NCBI GenBank assembly: GCA_022565355.1
Contig: JAIUMU010000002.1
Location: 310,001 to 374,000 of the forward strand
Reading direction: 5' to 3'
Origin: Idiomarina sp.
GTDB lineage: Bacteria; Pseudomonadota; Gammaproteobacteria; Enterobacterales; Alteromonadaceae
Length of the DNA: 64,000 nt
Position 1 is the stretch's first letter, and every line of letters starts with the position of its first letter. The position numbers were made by a program, and so were the translations under genes. Under the pieces are notes generated by a model. It made no database searches, was not told where the DNA came from, and was given only the letters and a program-made list of their open reading frames with translations. This document shows positions 45,999-54,087 of the stretch, in pieces.

Positions 45999-46700
45999 CT
46001 AACGACTGAGAGAAAGCCGGCTCGGATCATCGGTTGCGATATATATGCCAAAAACAGTTACTTCACCAACGTCATTTACTTGCGTATTAGTAAATGAGTA
46101 GTTGGTATCGAATCGAGCGAATTCAGAAAGCTCATCGGTAGAGATTTCATCAATAGACTGAATCGTTACCGCGCATATATTTCCTGAGCATGCGTGATTA
46201 CTTTGTAAAACTTTTGCTCCTAAGGCATCTGCGAGTTGTTGATAGAGCAACCCCTCTCTTTCCATCGATACTTCATCATGTCCTGAATCTCTAATTCTAT
46301 TCACTATTTGATTGAGATCTTCCTGTTGAAAAACATGATTCAAACTACGGCTATTTACAACGCCATTCGCATCTACAAATGCTCGATTCAGATTCTCAGG
46401 AGAAGCAAACGCATCACTTGCCAGAAAGTCATCAGATTCTGAAAGCTCTTTCGAGTCAGCGTCAGCAGACTCTTCATGGCTCGATAAAACAGAGCCGGAA
46501 GAGCTCTGTTTATCAGTGCTTATTGATCTATCAGACACCACATCCGGACCGCTTGCCAATGCATTACTCTGCTGGTTTTGTGTTGCTACGTCGCTTCTAA
46601 CCGCACTTGAATCCGCGTTATTAAAGTAGCCAGACGTATAATAAATTAGGCCAATCAGTACAATACCACCGCCTAAAATACTTAGTTTCTTTGCAAGCAT
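45999..46700 (-). CDS. Unknown membrane-anchored periplasmic protein (paralog of 56575-57264)
   Basis: No family is recognised. The 233-aa protein has one N-terminal membrane anchor (about residues 5-25), a serine- and aspartate-rich linker (to about 105) and a small C-terminal domain with a cysteine pair, NHACSGNICAVTI. This cysteine pattern and layout recur in the protein at 56575-57264. ATG 46700 is chosen because AAGGAAGGA lies upstream. It follows two small membrane protein genes on the same strand. The cysteines could form a disulfide in the periplasm. Confidence 0.65.
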   Translation of the reverse strand: MLAKKLSILGGGIVLIGLIYYTSGYFNNADSSAVRSDVATQNQQSNALASGPDVVSDRSISTDKQSSSGSVLSSHEESADADSKELSESDDFLASDAFASPENLNRAFVDANGVVNSRSLNHVFQQEDLNQIVNRIRDSGHDEVSMEREGLLYQQLADALGAKVLQSNHACSGNICAVTIQSIDEISTDELSEFARFDTNYSFTNTQVNDVGEVTVFGIYIATDDPSRLSLSR

Positions 46701-46801
46701 ATATTCCTTCCTTAGAATAAAGTGGATCGGCAATTCACCCACCTTAGTTTATAATTATCTGCGCAATGGCTATCCTCACTATTGGGAACACGCGTTGGGG
46801 T

Positions 46802-47275
46802 TCACCTACCCCCTAGCATAGATTCAGCAGCCATAAGCACAAATGGTGTAGAGTTCAGTATTGCATGAATAACAAAAGGAACAAACAAGGCTAGTTTCTT
46901 CGATTTATTTCGCCAATCGAAATAAGCAAAACTAAACACTACAAAGGGTATAAATACAAACAAACCCCACAATGGAAACAGCATCGAGTGCAAACCGGCC
47001 CATAACAAGCCATTTAATAGCGAAGATATTATGATGCTTCCCGAGAAATAGAAGAATATTCTAACCGATAGAATCATTAGTAAGGTTTCAACAAAAGGCG
47101 CAAAAAAAACCACGCCAAAGAAGTCCTTAAACGATAAGGTTAAACTCGGGCCTTCATCTGGGAACTCAATCAAGAAAGAAGCCAACAGCAAAAGGCTTAA
47201 CGAGGTTGCTATCGTGAACGCTGAAGCTTTCAAGATATAAAAAGCAGGCCTTTTCTCATTTTTAAATAACATCAT
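46802..47275 (-). CDS. CPBP-like intramembrane protease family protein, motif partly degenerate
   Basis: This is a small multi-span membrane protein of about 157 aa. It has the three CPBP (Abi) motif positions: APFVETLLMILSVR where EExxxR is usual, LLWAGLH and FVIHAILN. The first motif has a single glutamate preceded by valine rather than the EE pair, so activity is uncertain. Two in-frame ATGs (47275, 47272) fit the upstream AGGGA equally well. It lies 27 bp after a six-span membrane protein gene. Confidence 0.6.
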   Translation of the reverse strand: MMLFKNEKRPAFYILKASAFTIATSLSLLLLASFLIEFPDEGPSLTLSFKDFFGVVFFAPFVETLLMILSVRIFFYFSGSIIISSLLNGLLWAGLHSMLFPLWGLFVFIPFVVFSFAYFDWRNKSKKLALFVPFVIHAILNSTPFVLMAAESMLGGR

Positions 47276-47302
47276 CACTATCCCTATGATTTAAATACGG
47301 CT

Positions 47303-47896
47303 CTATTTCCGAGGCCGTAAAGCCGCATAGTACACCGCAAAGAGCCAAATAAAAGCCGCGAACTTGCCCGATTTTTGTACTATCGGTAGCCATTGGGCAC
47401 CTATTTGGCCATAAAATAATATTGCGTTTATCAGCGGTAGAACGATCGCTAATATCCCGAGCGCTAACAAGCCGCGGTGATTTCGCAGATACAGCCAATG
47501 GTTAAGAGTTAACGAGGCCACCAAAAAGCAAAGTAGCGCAATACTTACCATTACGTGGTGCAACGGTGTAACCACTAAAAATGCGAATACTACGGTGCTA
47601 ATGCCGGCACCGCGAATCCAGTTTTGGTGCGGTTCCGTTTGCGTTATTTGCGCAATTTGCTGAAACACCATGCCAATACTGCAGCAAAAAATAAATACGG
47701 CCACAATCGCATACCAACGCGCAGGGTTTACTTCACCATTCACAGCAAACGGTTGAAAAAGCGCTGAAATGGTATTCTCACCCCAACTGTACCCTACTGT
47801 TGTAGGATCTAGCCGAGTGCCACCTGGATACAATGTGGAGGCAAACGCAAATAGCACCACAGACAGTAAAGCGCCAAGCAAGGGCACATGTTTCAT
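47303..47896 (-). CDS. Unknown six-span membrane protein
   Basis: The 197-aa protein has about six hydrophobic segments (near residues 5-22, 62-82, 97-115, 118-135, 145-160, 175-192) and a long periplasmic loop after the first. No motif is recognised; the DUF998 type is a possibility from layout only. AGAGG lies before the ATG. The CPBP-like gene follows closely. Confidence 0.6.
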   Translation of the reverse strand: MKHVPLLGALLSVVLFAFASTLYPGGTRLDPTTVGYSWGENTISALFQPFAVNGEVNPARWYAIVAVFIFCCSIGMVFQQIAQITQTEPHQNWIRGAGISTVVFAFLVVTPLHHVMVSIALLCFLVASLTLNHWLYLRNHRGLLALGILAIVLPLINAILFYGQIGAQWLPIVQKSGKFAAFIWLFAVYYAALRPRK

Positions 47897-47961
47897 AGCT
47901 ACCTCTTAAACCATTAGGCTTAATCAATAACGCCTATTCTGACAAAAAACTGCCATTAGGC

Positions 47962-47998
47962 AAAAAAAACCGCGCTGGGCATAGCCGAACGCGGTTTA
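47962..47998 (-). terminator. Terminator after mdh
   Basis: On the minus strand AAACCGCG and CGCGGTTT form a stem, followed by a T-run. The inner bases GTTCGGCTATGCCCAGC can add a partial second stem. Confidence 0.85.
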
Positions 47999-48038
47999 TT
48001 CATACATCACCAACAACTGGCGATATAACAATCAAGCT

Positions 48039-48974
48039 TTACTGATTGGCGAAATCGATACCCATTTGGATGTCTTTTTTCAGGCCATCTAGCATATCGG
48101 CTTTCGCTTTTGCTTCAAAATCGCTGAGCTCGCCATACGGTAGAATTTCTTCAATACCATTCGGGCCCAACACAACGGCTTGTGCAAAGTACTGGGCATC
48201 GCTGCCATCTCCTTCAACATAAGCGTATTCAGTAACGTGAACACCTTGCAGGCCTTTCACTACTGCCAAACAAAAACGCGCTGCTGCTTGGCCCATAGAT
48301 AGAGTTGCAGAGCCACCACCCGCTTTCGCTTCAACCACTTCAGTACCAGCATTCTGAATGCGGTGCGTTAATGATTCAATTTCTTCTTGGCTGAACTGCA
48401 CAGCGTTTACTTGTGAAAGTAATGGCAAAATCGTGGTGCCGCTATGGCCGCCAATTACTGGTACTTGCACGTCTTCAACTGGAATGCCTTTGAGTTCGCC
48501 AACGAACGTTTCCGCACGAATTACATCAAGGGTAGTTACACCGAATAAACGGTTTTTATCGTAAACACCTTTCGCTTTTAATACTTCAGCGGCGATCGCA
48601 ACAGTAGTGTTTACTGGGTTGGTAATAATACCGATACAAGCTTTCGGGCAAGTATCCGCAATATTTTCAACTAGGTTTTTAATAATACCGGCGTTCATGT
48701 TGAACAAATCTGAACGATCCATGCCTGGCTTACGTGGAACACCTGCTGGAATCAATACAACATCAGCGCCTGCAAGCGCTTCCGTTAAGTTTTCTTTGCC
48801 ATAACCTTTCACGCTTACCGAGGTTGGAATATGGCTTAAATCAACAGCAACACCTGGCGTTACCGGCGCTAAATCGAACAAGGCAAGGTCAGTGCCAGCA
48901 GGAAGCTGAGTTTTCAATAGCAAAGATAACGCCTGACCAATACCGCCAGCGGCGCCTAATACTGTTACTTTCAT
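48039..48974 (-). CDS. mdh: Malate dehydrogenase Mdh
   Basis: Mdh interconverts malate and oxaloacetate with NAD in the TCA cycle. The 311-aa protein matches E. coli Mdh (312 aa): NAD loop [14 protein letters not shown], substrate arginines in [13 protein letters not shown], and active-site histidine in [16 protein letters not shown] 48974 is chosen with GGAG upstream. It is divergent from argR, the usual gammaproteobacterial pairing. AcnB elsewhere in the window serves the same cycle, and both are typical ArcA targets. Confidence 0.97.
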   Translation of the reverse strand: MKVTVLGAAGGIGQALSLLLKTQLPAGTDLALFDLAPVTPGVAVDLSHIPTSVSVKGYGKENLTEALAGADVVLIPAGVPRKPGMDRSDLFNMNAGIIKNLVENIADTCPKACIGIITNPVNTTVAIAAEVLKAKGVYDKNRLFGVTTLDVIRAETFVGELKGIPVEDVQVPVIGGHSGTTILPLLSQVNAVQFSQEEIESLTHRIQNAGTEVVEAKAGGGSATLSMGQAAARFCLAVVKGLQGVHVTEYAYVEGDGSDAQYFAQAVVLGPNGIEEILPYGELSDFEAKAKADMLDGLKKDIQMGIDFANQ

Positions 48975-49154
48975 AATGCACTCCAATCAATCGTTGCGGG
49001 GGCTAAACCTTAGCCGATCAGGCCCCAAAAAACAATAAAACGCGTGTTTAATTCGCTCTTGAAAGCGCTGTTAAACATTTACAAAACTAGGTGTTGTGGA
49101 AAATATCCGATACACTATGTGTCTGTTTAACTTAATGAACAATTAGACAATAGT

Positions 49155-49619
49155 ATGGCATCACATCAGCAAGATTTGCTCATTGAAGCATTTCGCGAAT
49201 TACTAAAAGAAGAATGCTACGCATCACAAGCAGAAATCGTGGATGCACTGCAAGATCGTGGCTTCGATGGCATGAACCAATCGAAAGTTTCCCGCATGCT
49301 CAGTAAATTCGGTGCTGTGCGCGCTCGTAATGCCCGCGAAGATATGGTGTATTGCTTACCGCCAGAATTGTCTATGCCTTCGGCACGCAGTTCGGTGCGC
49401 CAGCTGGTTCTGGATGTAGAGCACAATGATGTAATGGTAATTATCCGCACTACCCCTGGAGCTGCTCAGTTAATTGCTCGGTTGCTCGATTCAGTAGGGC
49501 GAAAAGAAGGTGTGCTAGGAACCATTGCTGGTGATGATACAATTTTCATTGCGCCGGTAAAAGTAACCGAAATCGATGAAACCTTAGCCAATATCCAGCG
49601 CTTATTTGAAAGCCATTAA
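49155..49619 (+). CDS. argR: Arginine repressor ArgR
   Basis: ArgR represses arginine synthesis genes as an arginine-bound hexamer. The 154-aa protein has the N-terminal winged helix ([18 protein letters not shown]) and the C-terminal arginine-binding domain with [13 protein letters not shown]. The length is close to the E. coli protein (156 aa). It is divergent from mdh. The 180-bp gap may hold ARG boxes, but none was clear by eye. Confidence 0.96.
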   Translation: MASHQQDLLIEAFRELLKEECYASQAEIVDALQDRGFDGMNQSKVSRMLSKFGAVRARNAREDMVYCLPPELSMPSARSSVRQLVLDVEHNDVMVIIRTTPGAAQLIARLLDSVGRKEGVLGTIAGDDTIFIAPVKVTEIDETLANIQRLFESH

Positions 49620-49638
49620 TTCCGTATTAGCCGTTAGT

Positions 49639-50544
49639 TCAGCGGCCACCAAGCTGCTCCAGCCACTGTAACGGTGGCGCAAAATAAGCACTGGCATGTT
49701 CCACATTCTCGAATTCCAGCAACGGATCAGCCAACCCTTTCTCGTCTACCATAAAACGATTGCGAATCCAGCTATCCAATACATCGGCTTGGTTGGCGAA
49801 TAGTAAGCTCATTTCTTGTGGGCGCTGTAAGCCGCCAAACGGCATGTGCAAGCGCCATAAATCACCCGCCGTTTTATCTGCATGGCTTGGCTCTTTATTA
49901 CTTTTAATCATGCGGCCTGAAAGCTTATCGCGGCCCATAATGCGTTCTTGCTCGGCTTGGGTTAAGGCCGCAAAGCGCTGCACATCTTGCTTGCTAAAAA
50001 ACAACCAGAAGAAACTACCACCTGCAAATTCCGGATCATGCTCTGCGCTAATTAAGGTGCGTTCGCGCCGAGTTGGCCCTGCCATATGCTCATTCATGTA
50101 TTTAAACCCGAACAAATCACGGCCATCTAAACAACGAAACGGCGCATGCTGTTCGGCTAGTACCACCACATCATCAAGCCAATGCAGCAGCTGCAAGCCC
50201 GCCAAATAGTTTGCATCGGCGCGATCAGAACGAATTACCATCACTAAATCAAAGGGCGTTACCGGCAGTGGATGTTCACTACGTACATAATCAGGAATAT
50301 TCTTTAAGCCCTGAGGGCGGCTTTGTGGGGCCAGTACATCCCAATAGGGTTCGCCAACACCAAGGGTAACCGTAAGCAATGCTTCCGAGAAACGATCCGC
50401 TAACTGCGTACTTTGCATGGGAAACTGCGCCAGCTTTTGGCGAATTTTCCGCACATCTTCCGAAGTAACGTGCATAAGCATCACTAATGCATGCAAACTT
50501 GCCTCAGCACACACACCCGCTTGTGAACGAATTAACTGACCCAT
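49639..50544 (-). CDS. Dyp-type heme peroxidase family protein with altered GXXDG motif
   Basis: The 301-aa protein follows the Dyp peroxidase layout. A segment SNKEPSHADKTAGDLWRLHM holds the likely heme-ligand histidine, and MPFGGL follows as in YfeX-like enzymes. The distal motif, normally GFxDG, reads DLFGFKYMNEH, so the catalytic aspartate of GXXDG is missing. It may be a low-activity or altered heme protein. AAGGA precedes the ATG. It lies 66 bp after a glycosyltransferase gene and is convergent with argR. Confidence 0.75.
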   Translation of the reverse strand: MGQLIRSQAGVCAEASLHALVMLMHVTSEDVRKIRQKLAQFPMQSTQLADRFSEALLTVTLGVGEPYWDVLAPQSRPQGLKNIPDYVRSEHPLPVTPFDLVMVIRSDRADANYLAGLQLLHWLDDVVVLAEQHAPFRCLDGRDLFGFKYMNEHMAGPTRRERTLISAEHDPEFAGGSFFWLFFSKQDVQRFAALTQAEQERIMGRDKLSGRMIKSNKEPSHADKTAGDLWRLHMPFGGLQRPQEMSLLFANQADVLDSWIRNRFMVDEKGLADPLLEFENVEHASAYFAPPLQWLEQLGGR

Positions 50545-50610
50545 GTTATATCCTTATGAACCCATGCTCTTTATGGTGGTAAACGCTTACCTATTTGCTA
50601 TTTATCTTTT

Positions 50611-51528
50611 CTACTTGTCTTTTCTGTCGCGCCACCAAGTTTGTACTTGGCGAATGCGGCTGCGTAATGATGTATTCGTAGCCGAGCCGGTATAGCGGCC
50701 TTTAAAAATATGCCGAATACGATATACACCCGGCACATTCACTGGCTGGCCTTGGCTATTTAGCAGCCAACGAAACGCCCGATCTTCATAGCATTTCTGC
50801 CATGTAGCCGCCGGTGTTTGATACACCGACATGGCATCACAATAGCCCATTTCTCGCGCCGCATCACCATGGGTGATTTGCAGCGGCCCAGTGGCCTTGG
50901 TAATCTGCTTGGTAATGAATTCGGTGCCATCAAGGTTTACAATCTGCGCCTGAGCAGCGTTTTGCAACAGCGGATCATCTTCCGCTAGTAACGAGGTAAC
51001 CCGCTCTTCTTGCGGGTACACTAACGGCGCTTCACACCCCTGCAATTCCTTCGCTAAGCTATCTAATGCGCCAGCATGAAACACCACATCACAATCGGTA
51101 AACCACACCCAATCAGCGCTGCTATTTAACGCTGCATGGTTGCGGCCAATACCGCGGCGAAATAGCTGCTCTTTCGGTAATGCTCGCCACTGCCAAACAA
51201 CGTTCGGCACTTGCTGTTGAGCAAAAAACGTAAGTAACTCTACCGCTTTGGTATCTTCTTCGCTGTAATACACGGTCATCGTAATATCCATATCACGCGG
51301 TGGGTGCTGCACCAATGAACTCAGCTGATATGCTTGCAGATGTGCGTATTGCCAACAATGGCTTACTATCTCTAAATGCAGCCGACCAGTTTTGCCCGGA
51401 TAGCTTGATTTTGGCTTTGGATACAAGCCACGAATAGGTAACACACCGCTTACTGCCAAACGCGCCAGCTGCCCTTGAACACCACGATACCAACGCTGCG
51501 GGGCTACCCGCACTGAACCTGCCTGCAT
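50611..51528 (-). CDS. GT-A type glycosyltransferase
   Basis: The 305-aa protein has FTDCDVVFHAGALDSL (about residues 139-154), with the DxD motif that binds a metal and nucleotide sugar in GT-A enzymes. The N-terminal ~50 residues are basic and lack a signal peptide. The acceptor is unknown. GAGA lies upstream of the ATG. Neighbours give no clear pathway. Confidence 0.75.
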   Translation of the reverse strand: MQAGSVRVAPQRWYRGVQGQLARLAVSGVLPIRGLYPKPKSSYPGKTGRLHLEIVSHCWQYAHLQAYQLSSLVQHPPRDMDITMTVYYSEEDTKAVELLTFFAQQQVPNVVWQWRALPKEQLFRRGIGRNHAALNSSADWVWFTDCDVVFHAGALDSLAKELQGCEAPLVYPQEERVTSLLAEDDPLLQNAAQAQIVNLDGTEFITKQITKATGPLQITHGDAAREMGYCDAMSVYQTPAATWQKCYEDRAFRWLLNSQGQPVNVPGVYRIRHIFKGRYTGSATNTSLRSRIRQVQTWWRDRKDK

Positions 51529-51597
51529 GAATTATATCTCGTTGCGTAAGTTAAATTACTACTGCCTTTGTGCGCCATTCGCACCTGGCGCCACGCA

Positions 51598-51652
51598 CAA
51601 AAAAACCCGTGTTGTGATGCTACACCATCACGCCACGGGTTTCATCTACGCA
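51598..51652 (-). terminator. Long-stem terminator after the S10 peptidase gene
   Basis: On the minus strand AAACCCGTG pairs with CACGGGTTT, and within them GTGATG pairs with CATCAC. A T-run follows. Confidence 0.85.
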
Positions 51653-51660
51653 TTGCGTAA

Positions 51661-53196
51661 CTAGTACTTGGCTGGAGTTCCAGGTGCTGGCAATGCCGCA
51701 CGAATGAAATCACGCACATGTTCGTTGGAAAGGCGGAGATCATCGCGGCGTAAATACATCATATGGCCGCTACGGTAGCCTTCAAAGAACAAACGATCTT
51801 TCATTTTTCCGCTTGGGTCCATTTGCCACATGCTGTACTTCGCATCGAAGTAGTTGGTAGCGCCATCGTAGTAGCCTGCTTGGAACAACACGTTTAAGAA
51901 TGGGTTTTGTGCCATTGCTTGGCGAAGGTTTTCACCCGTATTGTTACCGCTACGATCCCATGGATGCACTGGGCCAAACATGTTGTATGAAACATCAGTT
52001 TTAAAGCCCAGCTCTTCACGTAAATAGTAGTTAATAGCAGGCGTGAACGAATGCAACCAAGAGGTAAGCTCAGAGTTGAAATCTGGGCGTACACCAACAT
52101 CTTTGCGATCCAAACCTTTGTAGCGCGAATCTAAACGCCCTACGGTGTGGCCTTCATGGCGCAACAATTCTTTCCAGAAAAATGCTGTATCTACATCTAA
52201 GTTACTTTGCAGTACCGATTCAACAGAAATACCAGAATAGCGCGCTACTTGTTCTGCTATGGCTTGTTTCTCGTCGGCTGGCAACCAAGCGCCTTTTGCA
52301 AGGGCTGGAAGGTATTCATTAATAGTGAATTCTTCTACTTTCGGCAATAAATCGTATAAATCGCCTTCTTGCAAATCATCGGCTAGCTGGCCGTGATACC
52401 AAGCGGCTGCGGCGAAATACGGCAGGCGGTTGGCGGCTTTAACTGGCCCATCACGATCAATACCCATATCGGTTGGCGATACTAAAATCACGCCATTGAG
52501 GTACATCCAATGCGCATTCTGCAGTTGCAACGCCATACCCGCTACCCGGGTAGTACCGTAGCTTTCACCAATTAAAAACTTCGGCGAACGCCAGCGGTTA
52601 TAACGAGTAACAAAGGTGTTTACCCACTCAGAAAGGTAACGAATATCTTCGTTTACACCAAAAAACATTTTCTGTTGTTCGGCACGCGAAGGCATCTTGC
52701 CATCAGGGCCAGGCAACACTCGAGAATAGCCAGTATTTACCGGGTTCACAAACACAATATCGGCTACATCTAGCACTGAATAGGGGTTCTGTTGCACGCC
52801 ATAAGGCTGGGTAGGAAAGCCTTCTTCATCGAGTAATAAGGTTTTTGGGCCGGTGTAAGCGATGTGCATCCACACAGACGCAGAGCCAGGGCCGCCATTA
52901 AAGGAAATCAGTAATGGCCGGCTTTCTTGGTTACGCACGCCTTGGCGTTCGTAGTAAGTGTACTGCAAGGTGGCTGTTGGGTGGCCTTCATCATCCCACA
53001 CTGGCAGAGTGCCCGCAAAAGCCTTGTAGTTAACCCGCTCACCGTTAATTTGTGCACGATGCTCGGTTTCTACAACTGTTTCAATTTCGATACTGCGTTG
53101 ATGTTCGTTGCTGGATTGCGCAATGGCTTGCGCCATGAAGCCAGCTTGCACCAGCACTAGGGCTAGCCAGAACACGCCTTTATTTAAGGTGTTCAT
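51661..53196 (-). CDS. Exported serine carboxypeptidase (S10 family)
   Basis: The 511-aa protein has a signal peptide (MNTLNKGVFWLALVLVQAGF to about residue 26). The S10 motifs are FNGGPGSASVW (oxyanion hole) and GESYGTTRVA (nucleophile serine). The late AGYYDGATNYF and SGHMMY supply the likely aspartate and histidine. It should act in the periplasm or outside. ATG 53196 with GAGGAA upstream is preferred to the upstream frame at 53274. It follows an acyltransferase remnant. Confidence 0.88.
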   Translation of the reverse strand: MNTLNKGVFWLALVLVQAGFMAQAIAQSSNEHQRSIEIETVVETEHRAQINGERVNYKAFAGTLPVWDDEGHPTATLQYTYYERQGVRNQESRPLLISFNGGPGSASVWMHIAYTGPKTLLLDEEGFPTQPYGVQQNPYSVLDVADIVFVNPVNTGYSRVLPGPDGKMPSRAEQQKMFFGVNEDIRYLSEWVNTFVTRYNRWRSPKFLIGESYGTTRVAGMALQLQNAHWMYLNGVILVSPTDMGIDRDGPVKAANRLPYFAAAAWYHGQLADDLQEGDLYDLLPKVEEFTINEYLPALAKGAWLPADEKQAIAEQVARYSGISVESVLQSNLDVDTAFFWKELLRHEGHTVGRLDSRYKGLDRKDVGVRPDFNSELTSWLHSFTPAINYYLREELGFKTDVSYNMFGPVHPWDRSGNNTGENLRQAMAQNPFLNVLFQAGYYDGATNYFDAKYSMWQMDPSGKMKDRLFFEGYRSGHMMYLRRDDLRLSNEHVRDFIRAALPAPGTPAKY

Positions 53197-53197
53197 A

Positions 53198-53400
53198 TCA
53201 TTCCTCGTTACTATTGTGGTTAGTAGCAAATATTTCTGCGAACAAAGGTTGTAAGAAGCTCGCACCATATTCATTTAAATGATCATCATCAAAATAAATT
53301 GGTGTGCCATCCTTATCACCCCAACAAACTGCATCATCACAAAAAATAGGCACCGGGTCGAGTAAACGCACGCCACATTCGGTGGCTGCCTATTCAAACG
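53198..53400 (-). pseudogene. Remnant of an OafA/YrhL-type acyltransferase C-terminal SGNH domain
   Basis: Translating the minus strand from 53400 gives LLDPVPIFCDDAVCWG, then GTPIYFDDDHLNEYGAS, and a stop at 53198-53200. This is the conserved end of the SGNH domain fused to O-antigen acyltransferases, with the catalytic DxxH as DDDHL. Only about 67 codons remain and the toxin-antitoxin pair adjoins the broken end, so the rest has been lost. It is too short and lacks a start; treat it as a gene relic. Confidence 0.75.
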
Positions 53401-53420
53401 CGGCGAGTATCACAAGTTGC

Positions 53421-53455
53421 AAGAGAACCAAATTCGAACTATATTTGGTTCTCTT
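53421..53455. promoter_or_regulatory. Operator-like palindrome of the first toxin-antitoxin pair
   Basis: AAGAGAACCAAAT (53421-53433) and its exact complement ATTTGGTTCTCTT (53443-53455) are separated by 9 bases. The palindrome ends 22 bases before the antitoxin start. Antitoxins of this kind usually bind such sites to control their own operon. Confidence 0.7.
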
Positions 53456-53477
53456 GATATCTCTATTGGAGAGTAAC

Positions 53478-53753
53478 GTGAAGTTATCACAGCAAATTAA
53501 ACCCATTAGTTATCTAAAAGCGCACGCTGCTGAGTTAGTTCGTAATCTAGGCGAGAACCCTGGACCGCTCGTTATAACCCAAAATGGTGAAGCAAAAGCC
53601 GTTCTTCAAGATATTGAAAGCTACGAACAAACCCAAGAAACAATGGCGCTACTAAAAATACTAGCGCTTGGCACTCGGCAAATTGAAGAAGGCAAGGTTC
53701 ACCCTGCTGCAGATGCTCTTCAGCGCCTTCGCGACAAAAATAGTGAGCTCTGA
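53478..53753 (+). CDS. Phd/YefM-family antitoxin
   Basis: The 91-aa protein reads KPISYLKAHAAELVRNLGEN, then PLVITQNGEAKAVLQDIESY, the classic Phd/YefM fold. The start is GTG 53478 with GGAG upstream; an open frame reaches further back but that part is not family-like. TGATG overlap joins it to the toxin gene. Confidence 0.85.
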   Translation: MKLSQQIKPISYLKAHAAELVRNLGENPGPLVITQNGEAKAVLQDIESYEQTQETMALLKILALGTRQIEEGKVHPAADALQRLRDKNSEL

Positions 53754-54076
53754 TGGCGTTACCCATTCTACTTACAGATGATGCCTATCAAGATCTGAAC
53801 GAACTGCATCAGTATATTCGCCAACACGATTCACTCGCGAGCGCAGAATATGTGCTAACACAATTAGAAACGGCTCTCGCTTCGCTTGCTGAGCACCCCG
53901 AACGCGGCACCTTCCCAAAAGAGCTTTTAGAAGCAGGGTTGCGGGAATACCGCGAAATCTACTTTAAGCCGTATCGAATCATTTACCGCGTTATCAACAA
54001 CAACGTTTACATTATGCTGATTGCCGATGGCCGCCGTAACATGCAAACCTTGCTGCAACGGCGGCTTTTACGGTAG
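53753..54076 (+). CDS. ParE/RelE-family toxin
   Basis: The 107-aa protein has the family layout: an N-terminal ILLTDDAYQDLNEL helix, LAEHPERGTFPKEL in the middle, and the C-terminal IYFKPYRIIYRVINNNVYIMLIADGRRNM strands, cited here as a region only. ParE types poison gyrase and RelE types cut mRNA; the sequence does not decide. It starts on the antitoxin stop codon and is paired with it. Confidence 0.83.
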   Translation: MALPILLTDDAYQDLNELHQYIRQHDSLASAEYVLTQLETALASLAEHPERGTFPKELLEAGLREYREIYFKPYRIIYRVINNNVYIMLIADGRRNMQTLLQRRLLR

Positions 54077-54087
54077 CAATCGGCGGT

